Below, in pieces: positions 19,107 through 28,254 of a stretch of DNA of 64,000 nucleotides. Positions within the stretch are counted from its first letter, which is position 1. Each line of letters begins with the position of its first letter. The notes below the pieces were generated by a model. That model did not search any database. It saw nothing but the letters and a program-made list of their open reading frames with translations, and was not told the origin of the DNA. A program made the translations under genes and the position numbers. Source of the stretch: Pseudomonas sp. IAC-BECa141 (GTDB taxonomy: Bacteria; Pseudomonadota; Gammaproteobacteria; Pseudomonadales; Pseudomonadaceae); assembly GCF_020544405.1 (NCBI RefSeq), contig NZ_CP065410.1, forward strand, positions 930,001 to 994,000, written 5' to 3'.

Positions 19107-19112
19107 TATAAT
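19107..19112 (+). promoter_or_regulatory. -10 element of the prfC promoter
   Basis: A perfect TATAAT with GGC before it lies 38 bases upstream of the prfC ATG. The -35 region 16-18 bases further upstream (TCGGTT) is poor. Apart from this and the hairpin at 18845-18898, the gap 18822-19149 holds no gene that I can see. Confidence 0.5.
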
Positions 19113-19149
19113 CGCCGCCCTTTTTTGAATCACCGCCAGGCGATTTCCC

Positions 19150-20733
19150 ATGACCAACCAGGCCGCCGAAGTCGCGAAACGCCGCACTTTCGCCATTATT
19201 TCCCACCCCGATGCCGGTAAAACCACCATCACCGAAAAGCTCCTGTTGATGGGCAAGGCGATTGCCGTGGCCGGTACGGTGAAATCCCGTAAATCCGATC
19301 GCCATGCGACATCCGACTGGATGGAGATGGAGAAGCAGCGGGGTATTTCCATTACCACGTCGGTCATGCAGTTCCCGTATCGCGAACACATGATCAACCT
19401 GCTCGACACCCCGGGCCACGAAGACTTCTCCGAAGACACCTACCGCACCCTGACCGCGGTGGACTCGGCCCTGATGGTCCTCGACGGCGGTAAAGGTGTA
19501 GAGCCGCGGACCATCGCGCTGATGGATGTCTGCCGTCTGCGTGACACGCCAATCGTCAGCTTCATCAACAAACTCGACCGTGACATCCGCGACCCGATCG
19601 AACTGCTCGACGAGATCGAGGCCGTCCTGAAGATCAAGGCGGCGCCGATCACTTGGCCGATCGGTTGCTACCGCGATTTCAAGGGTGTGTACCACCTGGC
19701 GGGCGATTACATCATTGTCTACACCCCTGGCCACGGCCACGAACGCACCGAAACCCGGATTATCGAGAAGCTCGACTCCGACGAAGCCCGCGCTCACCTG
19801 GGCGACGAGTACGACCGCTTCCTCGAGCAGCTGGAACTGGTGCAGGGCGCCTGCCATGAGTTCAACCAGCAGGAGTTCATCGACGGTCAACTGACCCCGG
19901 TGTTCTTCGGTACCGCACTGGGCAACTTCGGGGTCGACCACGTACTCGACGCCGTGGTCGACTGGGCCCCGCGCCCGCTGCCGCGTGTGGCCAACGAGCG
20001 CACCGTGGAGCCGGTGGAAGAGAAGTTCTCGGGCTTCATCTTCAAGATCCAGGCGAACATGGACCCGAAACACCGCGACCGCATCGCCTTCATGCGTATC
20101 TGCTCCGGCAAGTATGAGAAAGGCATGAAGATGCGCCATGTGCGTACCGGCAAGGACGTGCGCATCGGCGACGCCCTGACGTTCTTCTCCTCCGAGCGTG
20201 AGCAGCTGGAAGAAGCGTACGCCGGCGACATCATCGGCCTGCACAACCACGGCACGATCCAGATCGGCGACACCTTCACCGAAGGCGAAACCCTGGGCTT
20301 TACCGGTATCCCGCACTTCGCCCCGGAACTGTTCCGTCGCGTACGTCTGCGCGACCCGCTGAAATCCAAGCAATTGCGCCAGGGCCTGCAACAGCTGGCC
20401 GAAGAAGGCGCGACCCAGGTGTTCTTCCCGGAGCGCACCAACGACATCATCCTCGGCGCCGTCGGTGTGCTGCAGTTCGATGTGGTCGCCAGCCGCCTGA
20501 AAGAGGAATACAAGGTCGAGTGCTCCTACGAGCCGATCACTGTGTACTCCGCGCGCTGGATCGAATGCAGCGACAAGAAGAAGCTTGAGGAATTCTCCAA
20601 CAAGGCGGTGGAAAACCTGGCACTGGACGGCGGCGGTCACCTGACCTACCTCGCCCCGACCCGGGTCAACCTGGCCCTGATGGAAGAGCGCTGGCCGGAC
20701 GTGAAATTCCGTGCAACCCGTGAGCACCACTAA
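19150..20733 (+). CDS. prfC: Peptide chain release factor 3 (RF3)
   Basis: A 527-aa cytoplasmic GTPase that removes RF1/RF2 from the ribosome after peptide release. The G domain shows [14 protein letters not shown] (G1), the switch region near [34 protein letters not shown] (G3) and NKLDRD (G4). The RF3-specific domain follows. Length is normal for the family. It is single-gene, with its own -10 element and a strong terminator behind it. Confidence 0.98.
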   Translation: MTNQAAEVAKRRTFAIISHPDAGKTTITEKLLLMGKAIAVAGTVKSRKSDRHATSDWMEMEKQRGISITTSVMQFPYREHMINLLDTPGHEDFSEDTYRTLTAVDSALMVLDGGKGVEPRTIALMDVCRLRDTPIVSFINKLDRDIRDPIELLDEIEAVLKIKAAPITWPIGCYRDFKGVYHLAGDYIIVYTPGHGHERTETRIIEKLDSDEARAHLGDEYDRFLEQLELVQGACHEFNQQEFIDGQLTPVFFGTALGNFGVDHVLDAVVDWAPRPLPRVANERTVEPVEEKFSGFIFKIQANMDPKHRDRIAFMRICSGKYEKGMKMRHVRTGKDVRIGDALTFFSSEREQLEEAYAGDIIGLHNHGTIQIGDTFTEGETLGFTGIPHFAPELFRRVRLRDPLKSKQLRQGLQQLAEEGATQVFFPERTNDIILGAVGVLQFDVVASRLKEEYKVECSYEPITVYSARWIECSDKKKLEEFSNKAVENLALDGGGHLTYLAPTRVNLALMEERWPDVKFRATREHH

Positions 20734-20754
20734 GCGCTGACTGGTGAGACCCGA

Positions 20755-20786
20755 AAGCCCACTGATAAAACAGTGGGCTTTTTTTT
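20755..20786 (+). terminator. Intrinsic terminator of prfC
   Basis: AAGCCCACTG and CAGTGGGCTT pair around ATAAAA, followed by a run of eight T (20779-20786). Confidence 0.93.
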
Positions 20787-20860
20787 GCGTGCTGATTAAG
20801 TATGCGAACTCATTCAATTCGGGCGCCGAGCGTCCGGTCGATCAACAAGGGAGCAATCGA

Positions 20861-22069
20861 ATGACAGGGAGGCTCGCTCATCTGCTTCGGCCCAACGGTT
20901 ATTTCAGCCTGATGGCCTGGGTGCTGGCGGCGCTGCTGTTCATCAATCGCCTGAGCAGCATGGTCAAGCTGTTCATGGCGTTGTACTTGCGCCAGGAACT
21001 GGGGCTGGCGATCGAAACCGTGGGCTGGCTGCTCTCGGCGTATGGCGGTGGCTTGCTGATCGGCTCGATGCTCGGTGGATGGCTCAGTGATCACGTGCGC
21101 ACGGCGCGGCTGACGGCGGCGCTGTTTTTCATCTCTGCGTGGGTTCTGGTGTTGCTGGGGCTGGTCACGCAAGTGCCGTTGCTGGCCGGGTTGTTGTTGC
21201 TCAGCGGCACGCTCGACGGGGCGATCCGTACGCTGCATCAACGCTTGATCATGGAGTATTGCGAGGTTGGGCAGCGTCCACGGGCGCAGGCGTTGAGTCG
21301 CATCGCCAGGAACCTCGGGATGGCCGCTGCCGGTGTGGCGGGCGGTGTTCTGGCGCAAGTGGATTTTCGTTGGGTGTTTTTCATCAGCGCCGGGCTCACG
21401 CTGCTGGCGCTGCTCTGGTTTGTTCGCACGACCTGGCGCCGGCCGGTGCTGGACGCTGAGGAGGCGCCGCAGGCGCAATCGGGTGCGGGCCTGCCGTATC
21501 GCGACAAGCCATTCCTCTGGCTGCTGGCAGCGACCCTCCTTCTGGGTATGGCGTTCGACACGGTCTACAGCACCTTGGGCAACTACCTTCGCGACTATTA
21601 CCGCTTGAGTACCGAGGCCATCGGCTGGCAGTTCGCGATCAATGCGATTCTGGTGGTGGCTTTGCAGATCCCCATGTCGCACTGGGGCGAACGCTGGGGC
21701 GCGCGTCGGCCGTTGATCGCCGGTTGTGTGCTGCTGGCGGTCGGGCTCGGCATGTTGCCGCTGGGTTTCGGGTTGTTTTATGCCTGCCTCTCGACCGTGA
21801 TCTGGACGCTGGGGGAGGCGTTGTTCATGCCACCGTTGAACGTGCTGGTGATGCAACATGCGCAAACCGGAAAAAGCGGTCGCTATTTCGGCCTGTTCTT
21901 CATGGCCTGGAGTGCGAGTTCGCTGCTGTCGCCCGTGCTCGGCGGGCAGCTTTATGGCCAGTTCGGGGGGCACAGTGTCTGGCTGGCGAGTGCCGCGCTG
22001 GCCTTGCTGTCTATGCCGCTGATTTATCAGGCGACCCGAGTTCGACCCGCAAGAGGCGCAGGCGCTTAG
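20861..22069 (+). CDS. MFS transporter, drug/metabolite efflux type
   Basis: The 402-aa inner-membrane protein starts at ATG 20861 after AAGGGAG and has about 12 hydrophobic spans. The cytoplasmic loop between helices 2 and 3 reads GGWLSDHVRTAR, a version of the MFS motif GxxxDRxGRR. I do not recognise a substrate-specific signature. It resembles the MdtH/YfcJ-like multidrug and sugar-efflux group in overall layout, but that is a loose likeness. No regulator is adjacent. Confidence 0.82.
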   Translation: MTGRLAHLLRPNGYFSLMAWVLAALLFINRLSSMVKLFMALYLRQELGLAIETVGWLLSAYGGGLLIGSMLGGWLSDHVRTARLTAALFFISAWVLVLLGLVTQVPLLAGLLLLSGTLDGAIRTLHQRLIMEYCEVGQRPRAQALSRIARNLGMAAAGVAGGVLAQVDFRWVFFISAGLTLLALLWFVRTTWRRPVLDAEEAPQAQSGAGLPYRDKPFLWLLAATLLLGMAFDTVYSTLGNYLRDYYRLSTEAIGWQFAINAILVVALQIPMSHWGERWGARRPLIAGCVLLAVGLGMLPLGFGLFYACLSTVIWTLGEALFMPPLNVLVMQHAQTGKSGRYFGLFFMAWSASSLLSPVLGGQLYGQFGGHSVWLASAALALLSMPLIYQATRVRPARGAGA

Positions 22070-22230
22070 CTGATCCGGTTATGGACGTTATTCGAAAGCG
22101 GTCTGTCCAGGCACGGCATTTCCGGGCGTTGGTTAGCGTCCTATCTGGTGAACCCGGCTGATCGGAACTAGATTTCAATCAGCGTCAGGTCAGGCATGAA
22201 TTTCTCACCTGGAACAGGATGGAATCGGCT

Positions 22231-22491
22231 ATGAAAAACAGGTTGCTACGCGTTTTGTTGCTGTTGAAAGTGATGGTGATGCTGTCCCTCGGCACCGCGA
22301 CGGCCTGGGCCGAGTGCGAGGATCACGATACTCAGGCCTTTAGCGGGCAGGTCGGGCACAGCGCGCTGATGCTGGCCAAGTCCGAGTCCGAGCCGGGCGA
22401 TCAGGGCCAGGGCGGCAGTGCCGACGATGACGACGACACCACCGATGAGCCGGACACCGACGATCCGGACGAAGGTGACAGCCAGACGTAG
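22231..22491 (+). CDS. Small exported protein with an Asp-rich C-terminal tail, unknown function
   Basis: The 86-aa product starts at ATG 22231 after AGGATGGAA; an ATG at 22219 would add four residues. It has a signal peptide (MKNRLLRVLLLLKVMVML, cleavage probably after AWA). A short linker follows, and then a tail almost entirely of Asp, Glu, Gly, Ser and Thr. Such acidic tails can bind Ca2+ or other cations, but no ordered motif is visible. A terminator follows at 22570-22600. The reading frame with a clean signal peptide argues that it is real. Confidence 0.6.
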   Translation: MKNRLLRVLLLLKVMVMLSLGTATAWAECEDHDTQAFSGQVGHSALMLAKSESEPGDQGQGGSADDDDDTTDEPDTDDPDEGDSQT

Positions 22492-22507
22492 ATTCCGGGT
22501 AAAAGAA

Positions 22508-22554
22508 AACCCCTTCTTTCCCGATCGATGCGCAATCGAGGCAGAAGGGGTTTG
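22508..22554 (-). terminator. Intrinsic terminator downstream of dppF
   Basis: On the minus strand AAACCCCTTCT pairs with AGAAGGGGTTT, with an inner AT-rich palindrome, and is followed by TTTTCTTTTA. It lies just past the end of the dipeptide operon. Confidence 0.75.
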
Positions 22555-22569
22555 GGCAACTCATCAACA

Positions 22570-22600
22570 ACCCGCCCCGGAAAACGGGGCGGGTTTTTTC
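22570..22600 (+). terminator. Intrinsic terminator of the small exported protein gene
   Basis: AACCCGCCCC pairs with GGGGCGGGTT around a short A-rich loop, followed by TTTT. It overlaps the last bases of the convergent dppF gene. Confidence 0.8.
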
Positions 22601-23579
22601 ATGCCGCGCCGTCGAGGAACTGCTCGGCGTAGTGGCACGCTACCTGACGGGTGTCGAGCTGGCGCAGGGCCGGCTCTTCGCTGCTGCAACGCGCGGTGGC
22701 GTACGGGCAGCGCTTGTGGAACGCGCAGCCAGGCGGCGGGTTCAGCGGGTTGGGCAGCTCGCCGACGATCTTGATTTTCGGCTTGTCCGGATCCGGATGG
22801 ATAGTCGGCGTCGCCGACAGCAGCGCCTGGGTGTACGGGTGCAGAGGACGGGCATAGATGTCCTCTTTCGGACCGATTTCCACCGGACGACCGAGGTACA
22901 TCACCATCACGTCATCGGCCACGTGCTGCACCACCGCCAGGTTGTGCGAGATGAACACGTAACCGGTGTTGAACTCCTGCTGCATGTCCATGAACAGGTT
23001 CAGCACCTGCGCCTGGATCGACACGTCCAGCGCCGAGGTCGGTTCGTCCGCCACCAGCACTTTCGGTTGCAGCATCATGGCGCGGGCCAGCGCGATACGC
23101 TGACGCTGACCACCGGAGAACATGTGCGGATAACGCTGGTAGTGCTCGGGACGCAAGCCGACCTGCTTCATCATCGCCTGGACTTTCTCGCGACGCTCGG
23201 AAGCACTCAGGTTGGTGTTGATCAACAGCGGCTCGGCCAGTTGATCACCGATTTTCTGCCGTGGGTTCAACGAGGCGTACGGGCTCTGGAACACCATCTG
23301 CACGTCTTTGCGCAGTTGTTTGCGCTGGGCCTTGTCGGCGCCTGCCACTTCCTGCCCGGCGATTTTCAGGGAACCGGACGACGGCTCCTCGATCAGGGTC
23401 AGGGCGCGGGCGAGGGTGGATTTGCCGCAGCCCGATTCACCAACGACGGCGAGGGTCTTGCCGGCTTCCAGCTCGAACGACACGCCGTTGAGGGCGCGCA
23501 CGGTGGCGTGGCCCTTGAACAGGCCACGGGAGACTTCGTAGTGACGGGTCAGGTCGCGGGCGGTAAGTACGACGGCCAT
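22599..23579 (-). CDS. dppF: Dipeptide ABC transporter ATP-binding protein DppF
   Basis: A 326-aa ATPase that pairs with DppD to drive dipeptide import. It has Walker A (GESGCGKSTLAR), signature FSGGQRQRIALARA, Walker B (VLVADEPTSALD) and the oligopeptide-transporter C-terminal extension with HKRCPYATARCSSEEP, which carries the cysteines of the [4Fe-4S] motif in this family. Its ATG overlaps the dppD stop by one base (TAATG). It is the last gene of the operon. Confidence 0.95.
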   Translation of the reverse strand: MAVVLTARDLTRHYEVSRGLFKGHATVRALNGVSFELEAGKTLAVVGESGCGKSTLARALTLIEEPSSGSLKIAGQEVAGADKAQRKQLRKDVQMVFQSPYASLNPRQKIGDQLAEPLLINTNLSASERREKVQAMMKQVGLRPEHYQRYPHMFSGGQRQRIALARAMMLQPKVLVADEPTSALDVSIQAQVLNLFMDMQQEFNTGYVFISHNLAVVQHVADDVMVMYLGRPVEIGPKEDIYARPLHPYTQALLSATPTIHPDPDKPKIKIVGELPNPLNPPPGCAFHKRCPYATARCSSEEPALRQLDTRQVACHYAEQFLDGAA

Positions 23580-24547
23580 TACGCCACCTCCTGGTTCAGC
23601 GGATAGAAGCAGCGGGCGAGGCTGTGGCTTTTCGGGTCAAGGGTCGGACGCTGCGCGCGGCAGCTGTCCTGCACGTACGGGCAGCGCGGCGACAGCAGGC
23701 AGCCCTGCGGGCGGTCGTAACGGCCGGGAACGATGCCTGGCAGTGTGGCCAGACGCGCGGCACCCTGGCTGTGTTCCGGAATCGCCTTGAGCAGCGCTTC
23801 GCTGTACGGGTGGGCCGGGATGTCGAACAGTTGCGGCACCTGACCGACTTCAACGGCTTGACCGGCGTACATCACGCACACGCGCTGGGCGGTTTCAGCC
23901 ACGACGGCGAGGTCGTGGGTGATCAGCACCAGGCCCATGTTCTGCTCTTTCTGCAGCGCCAGCAGCAGGTCCATGATCTGGGCCTGGATGGTTACGTCGA
24001 GTGCAGTGGTCGGCTCGTCTGCGATCAGCAGTTTCGGCTCGCCGGCAATTGCCATGGCGATTGCCACGCGCTGGCTCATGCCGCCGGACAATTGGTGCGG
24101 ATAGGCATCCATACGGCTGGCGGCGCCGGGGATCTCAACCTTTTCCAGCAGCTCGATGGCGCGCTTGCGGGCGGCCTTGCCGGACATTTTCAGGTGCAGG
24201 CGCAGCACTTCTTCGATCTGGAAACCGACGGTGTAGCTCGGGTTGAGCGCGGTCATCGGGTCCTGGAACACCATCGCCAGGTCTTTGCCGACGATCTGCC
24301 GACGCTGGCGGTTGTTCAGCTTGAGCATGTTCTTGCCGTCGAAGCTCAGCGAGTCGGCAGTCACGATGCCCGGGTGCTCGATCAGGCCCATCAGCGCCAT
24401 CATGGTCACCGACTTGCCGGAGCCCGACTCGCCCACGATCGCCAGGACTTCGCCCTTGTCGACTTTCAGGTCGAGGCCGTCGACCACCGGTGTGGCGTTC
24501 TTGTCGCCGAAGCGAACGTTGAGATTCTTGATTTCTAACAGTGACAT
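23579..24547 (-). CDS. dppD: Dipeptide ABC transporter ATP-binding protein DppD
   Basis: The 322-aa ATPase starts at ATG 24547 ([13 protein letters not shown]) after GAGGAG; a longer in-frame start has no ribosome site. It shows Walker A ([14 protein letters not shown]), signature [14 protein letters not shown], Walker B ([12 protein letters not shown]) and the C-terminal cysteine motif [14 protein letters not shown]. It forms a heterodimer with DppF. Confidence 0.95.
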   Translation of the reverse strand: MSLLEIKNLNVRFGDKNATPVVDGLDLKVDKGEVLAIVGESGSGKSVTMMALMGLIEHPGIVTADSLSFDGKNMLKLNNRQRRQIVGKDLAMVFQDPMTALNPSYTVGFQIEEVLRLHLKMSGKAARKRAIELLEKVEIPGAASRMDAYPHQLSGGMSQRVAIAMAIAGEPKLLIADEPTTALDVTIQAQIMDLLLALQKEQNMGLVLITHDLAVVAETAQRVCVMYAGQAVEVGQVPQLFDIPAHPYSEALLKAIPEHSQGAARLATLPGIVPGRYDRPQGCLLSPRCPYVQDSCRAQRPTLDPKSHSLARCFYPLNQEVA

Positions 24548-24557
24548 GGGAATCTCC

Positions 24558-25484
24558 TCAGGCGGCGTTCTTGAGTTTCGGGTCCAGCGCATCGCGCAGG
24601 CCGTCGCCCATCAGGTTGATTGCCAGCACGCTGAGCAAAATGGTCAAACCAGGCAGACTCACCACCCACCAGGCGCGTTCGATGTAGTCGCGGGCCGAAG
24701 CCAGCATGGTGCCCCACTCAGGGGTTGGCGGCTGGACGCCGAGGCCGAGGAAGCCCAGGGCGGCGGCATCGAGGATCGCCGAGGAGAAGCTCAGGGTCGC
24801 CTGTACGATCAGCGGTGCCATGCAGTTCGGCAGCACGGTGATGAACATCAGGCGTGGCAGCCCGGCACCGGCCAGGCGCGCGGCGGTCACGTAGTCGCGG
24901 TTCAGCTCACCCATCACGGCAGCACGGGTCAGACGCACATAGGAAGGCAGCGACACCACGGCAATCGCGATCACGGTGTTGATCAGGCCTGGGCCGAGGA
25001 TGGCGACGATCGCCACGGCCAGCAGCAGCGATGGCAGAGCCAGCATGATGTCCATCAGACGCATGATGGTCGGGCCGACCACTTTCGGGAAGAAGCCGGC
25101 GAACAGACCCAGCAGGATCCCGGGAATCAGCGACATCACCACCGACGACAGACCGATCAGCAGCGACAGGCGCGAGCCCTGGATCAGACGCGACAGCAAG
25201 TCGCGACCCAGTTCATCGGTGCCGAGCAGGAACTGCATCTGCCCGCCTTCGAGCCACGCCGGCGGCGTCAGCAGGAAGTCGCGGTATTGCTCGCTCGGGT
25301 TATGCGGGGCGACCCACGGCGCGAAAATCGCGCAGAAAATCACCAGCAGCATGAACATCAGGCCGGCGACGGCGCCCTTGTTCCTGGCGAATGCCTGCCA
25401 GAACTCTTTGTACGGTGACGGGTACAGCAGACTTTGATCCACGGCGGTGGCGGCGGTGACTACTGAGGAAGTTGGAGTGCTCAT
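24558..25484 (-). CDS. dppC: Dipeptide ABC transporter permease DppC
   Basis: The 308-aa inner-membrane permease starts at ATG 25484 (MSTPTSSVV) after GAGGT. The OppC-type N-terminal region ([18 protein letters not shown]) is followed by about six spans and the loop ending [20 protein letters not shown]. It pairs with DppB. The gap to dppD is 10 bases. Confidence 0.95.
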   Translation of the reverse strand: MSTPTSSVVTAATAVDQSLLYPSPYKEFWQAFARNKGAVAGLMFMLLVIFCAIFAPWVAPHNPSEQYRDFLLTPPAWLEGGQMQFLLGTDELGRDLLSRLIQGSRLSLLIGLSSVVMSLIPGILLGLFAGFFPKVVGPTIMRLMDIMLALPSLLLAVAIVAILGPGLINTVIAIAVVSLPSYVRLTRAAVMGELNRDYVTAARLAGAGLPRLMFITVLPNCMAPLIVQATLSFSSAILDAAALGFLGLGVQPPTPEWGTMLASARDYIERAWWVVSLPGLTILLSVLAINLMGDGLRDALDPKLKNAA

Positions 25485-25495
25485 GGGTATTGACC

Positions 25496-26506
25496 TCAGC
25501 GCTGATGACGGATGCGTGGGTTGGCAAAGCCGTAGAGGATGTCCACCACGAAGTTGACCAGAATCACCAGGCAGGCGATTAACAGGATGCCGTTTTGCAC
25601 AACCGGGTAGTCCCGGGCGCCGATGGCTTCGATCAGCCATTTACCGATGCCGGGCCAGGAGAAGATGGTTTCGGTCAGGACCGCGCCAGCGAGCAGGGTA
25701 CCGACTTGCAGGCCGACCACGGTCAGTACCGGAATCAGCGCGTTGCGCAGGCCGTGCACGAACACCACGCGCGACGGCGACAGGCCTTTGGCCTTGGCGG
25801 TGCGGATGTAGTCTTCACGCAGGACTTCGAGCATCGACGAACGGGTCATCCGCGCGATCACCGCCAGCGGAATGGTGCCCAGCACGATGGCCGGCAGGAT
25901 CAGGTGGTGCAGGGCATCGACGAACGCGCCCATGTCATCGGCCAGCAGAGTGTCGATCAGCATGAAGCCGGTGCGCGGCTCGATGTCGTAAAGCAGGTCG
26001 ATCCGCCCGGACACCGGGGTCCAGCCCAGGCTCACCGAGAAGAACATGATGAGGATCAGGCCCCACCAGAAGATCGGCATCGAATACCCCGCCAGGGAGA
26101 TGCCCATTACCCCGTGGTCGAACAGGGATCCTCGCTTGAGGGCCGCGATCACCCCGGCCAGCAGGCCCAGGATACCGGCGAACAGCAGGGCGGCCATGGA
26201 CAGTTCCAGGGTCGCCGGGAAGAGGGAGGTGAACTCGGTCCATACGCTCTCACGGGTGCGCAGGGATTCGCCGAGGTCGCCGTGAGCCAACTTGCCGATG
26301 TAGTCCAGGTACTGGGCGTACAACGGTTTGTTAAGACCGAGGCGTTCCATTGCCTGAGCGTGCATTTCGGGGTCGACCCGACGTTCGCCCATCATCACTT
26401 CCACGGGGTCGCCGGGAATCATGCGAATCAACGCGAAAGTCAGCAAGGTGATGCCGAAAAACGTGGGGATCAATAACCCCAGTCGGCGGGCAATAAAACT
26501 AAACAT
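25496..26506 (-). CDS. dppB: Dipeptide ABC transporter permease DppB
   Basis: The 336-aa permease has the family start (FIARRLGLLIPTFFGITLL), the IRMIPGDPV motif in the periplasmic part, and RSSMLEVLREDYIRTAKAKG as the ATPase-contact loop. It forms the channel with DppC. It is the first of the four tightly packed transporter genes and lies 74 bases after the adjacent binding-protein gene. Confidence 0.95.
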   Translation of the reverse strand: MFSFIARRLGLLIPTFFGITLLTFALIRMIPGDPVEVMMGERRVDPEMHAQAMERLGLNKPLYAQYLDYIGKLAHGDLGESLRTRESVWTEFTSLFPATLELSMAALLFAGILGLLAGVIAALKRGSLFDHGVMGISLAGYSMPIFWWGLILIMFFSVSLGWTPVSGRIDLLYDIEPRTGFMLIDTLLADDMGAFVDALHHLILPAIVLGTIPLAVIARMTRSSMLEVLREDYIRTAKAKGLSPSRVVFVHGLRNALIPVLTVVGLQVGTLLAGAVLTETIFSWPGIGKWLIEAIGARDYPVVQNGILLIACLVILVNFVVDILYGFANPRIRHQR

Positions 26507-26580
26507 CGTGTGTGGTACCTCATCAGCCGGTTAGGCGTGCCCGGCGACCCTGGGGTCAGGGAGGCCGGGAGTTTTCTTAT

Positions 26581-28176
26581 CTACTTCACCTGGGTGGTGG
26601 CGAAGTTATTGGTTGTCAGAGGGCTGATGTGATAACCCTCTACGTTGTTGCGCATTGCGGTGAACATGCGGGTATGGGCCATGCTGATCCATGGCTGATC
26701 CTGATTGAACAGCACTTGAGCCTGTTCATACAGCTTGGCGCGTTCGGCCGGATCTACTTTAGCCCGTGCTTCGTCGAGCAGGGCCTGGAATTTCTCGTTG
26801 CACCAGCGAGCGTAGTTTTCGCCGTTCTTGGCGGCTTCGCAACTGAGCATAGGCGTCAGGAAGTTATCCGGGTCGCCGTTGTCGCCCGCCCATCCGGCCG
26901 AAACCATGTCGTGCTCGCCGGCCTTGGCGCGCTTGAGCATCTCGCCCCATTCCATCACCCGGATGTCGATCTTGATTCCGACTTTCGCCAGGTCAGCCTG
27001 CATCATCTGCGCGCCGAGCATTGGGTTCGGGTTGGTCGGGCCGCCGCCGTTGCGGGTGAACAGGGTGAAGGTGGTGCCTTCCGGTACACCGGCTTCCTTG
27101 AGCAGGGCGCGGGCCTTGTCCAGGTCACGTGGCGGGTTTTTCAGCTCGTGGTTGTAGCCCAGCAGGGTCGGCGGGTACGGGTTGACCGCAACGGTCGCGT
27201 TGCCTTTGCCGAACAGGGCGTTGACGTAGGCTTCCTTGTCGAAGGCGATGTCGATCGCTTTGCGCACCCGCACGTCGCTGATGTACTTGTGCTGGGTGTT
27301 CATGGCGACGTAGGAGACAGTCATCGCATCCAGTTCATCGACTTTCAGGTTGCTGTCTTTCTTGATGCTCGGGATGTCATCCGGTTTCGGGTACAGCGCG
27401 ATCTGGCACTCGTTGGCCTTGAGTTTCTGCAAGCGCACGTTGTTGTCGGTGGCGATCGCCAGGATCAGTGCGTCAGCCGGGGCCTTGCCACGGAAGTAAT
27501 CCGGGTTGGCCTTGAAGCGTACCTGGGCGTCCTTGTTGTAGCGCTGGAAGATGAACGGCCCGGTGCCGACCGGTTTGCTGTTCAGGTCGCCGGTCTTGTT
27601 GGCCTTGAGCAACTGGTCGGCGTATTCGGCCGAATAGATCGAGGAAAACGCCATGGCGATGTCGGCCAGGAACGGCGCTTCACGACGGGTCAGGGTGAAC
27701 TTGACGGTGTTGTCGTCGACTTTCTCGACGCTTTTGAGCAGTTCCTTGAAACCCATGCTTTCAAAGTACGGGAAGCCCACGCTCGACAGCTTGTGCCACG
27801 GGTGATTCGGGTCCAGCTGACGCTGGAAACTCCAGACCACGTCGTCGGCGTTCATGTCGCGGGTCGGCTTGAAATATTCGGTGGTGTGAAACTTGACGCC
27901 TTTGCGCAGGTGGAACGTGTAGGTCAGGCCGTCTTCGCTGATGTCCCAGGATTCGGCCAGCGCCGGAATCACTTCGGTGGTGCCCGGCTTGAAGTCCGCC
28001 AGACGGTTGAACACCGTTTCAGCTGCCGCATCGGCTGTGACTGCAGTCGTGTATTGGACTATATCGAAGCCTTCCGGACTGGCTTCGGTGCAGACCACCA
28101 AGGGTTTGGCCGAGACGCCGACAGCGACACTCAGCAACGCAGCCGCGATGGCCGCACGTAGGGGAAGCATTTTCAT
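26581..28176 (-). CDS. dppA: Dipeptide-binding protein DppA (paralogue nearest the permease genes)
   Basis: A 531-aa periplasmic binding protein of the OppA/DppA family (SBP family 5). It starts at ATG 28176 after AGAGGG, with a signal peptide ending at GVSA before KPLVVCTEASPEG. The family motif region reads GLTYTFHLRKGVKFHTTEYF. It is one of four paralogues here and the most divergent of them (VSFLTPMLSCEAAKNGENY region, for example). It sits directly upstream of dppBCDF and is the likely core partner of the permease. Confidence 0.92.
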   Translation of the reverse strand: MKMLPLRAAIAAALLSVAVGVSAKPLVVCTEASPEGFDIVQYTTAVTADAAAETVFNRLADFKPGTTEVIPALAESWDISEDGLTYTFHLRKGVKFHTTEYFKPTRDMNADDVVWSFQRQLDPNHPWHKLSSVGFPYFESMGFKELLKSVEKVDDNTVKFTLTRREAPFLADIAMAFSSIYSAEYADQLLKANKTGDLNSKPVGTGPFIFQRYNKDAQVRFKANPDYFRGKAPADALILAIATDNNVRLQKLKANECQIALYPKPDDIPSIKKDSNLKVDELDAMTVSYVAMNTQHKYISDVRVRKAIDIAFDKEAYVNALFGKGNATVAVNPYPPTLLGYNHELKNPPRDLDKARALLKEAGVPEGTTFTLFTRNGGGPTNPNPMLGAQMMQADLAKVGIKIDIRVMEWGEMLKRAKAGEHDMVSAGWAGDNGDPDNFLTPMLSCEAAKNGENYARWCNEKFQALLDEARAKVDPAERAKLYEQAQVLFNQDQPWISMAHTRMFTAMRNNVEGYHISPLTTNNFATTQVK

Positions 28177-28202
28177 CAAGAACCCTCTGCAATCGGTTGA
28201 AG

Positions 28203-28247
28203 ACAAAAAGCCGAACGGCCGACTCGTCACTGAGTCAGCCGTCGGCT
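28203..28247 (-). terminator. Intrinsic terminator after opdP
   Basis: On the minus strand AGCCGACGGCTGACTC and GAGTCGGCCGTTCGGCT form an imperfect GC stem, followed by TTTTTG. It lies between opdP and the proximal dppA, so dppA-dppBCDF probably has reduced read-through or its own promoter. Confidence 0.75.
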
Positions 28248-28254
28248 GGCGTTT

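Noticed and set aside
19030..20817. 595-codon minus-strand frame over prfC
   Set aside because: Antisense of RF3, whose G-domain motifs are all in the plus strand.
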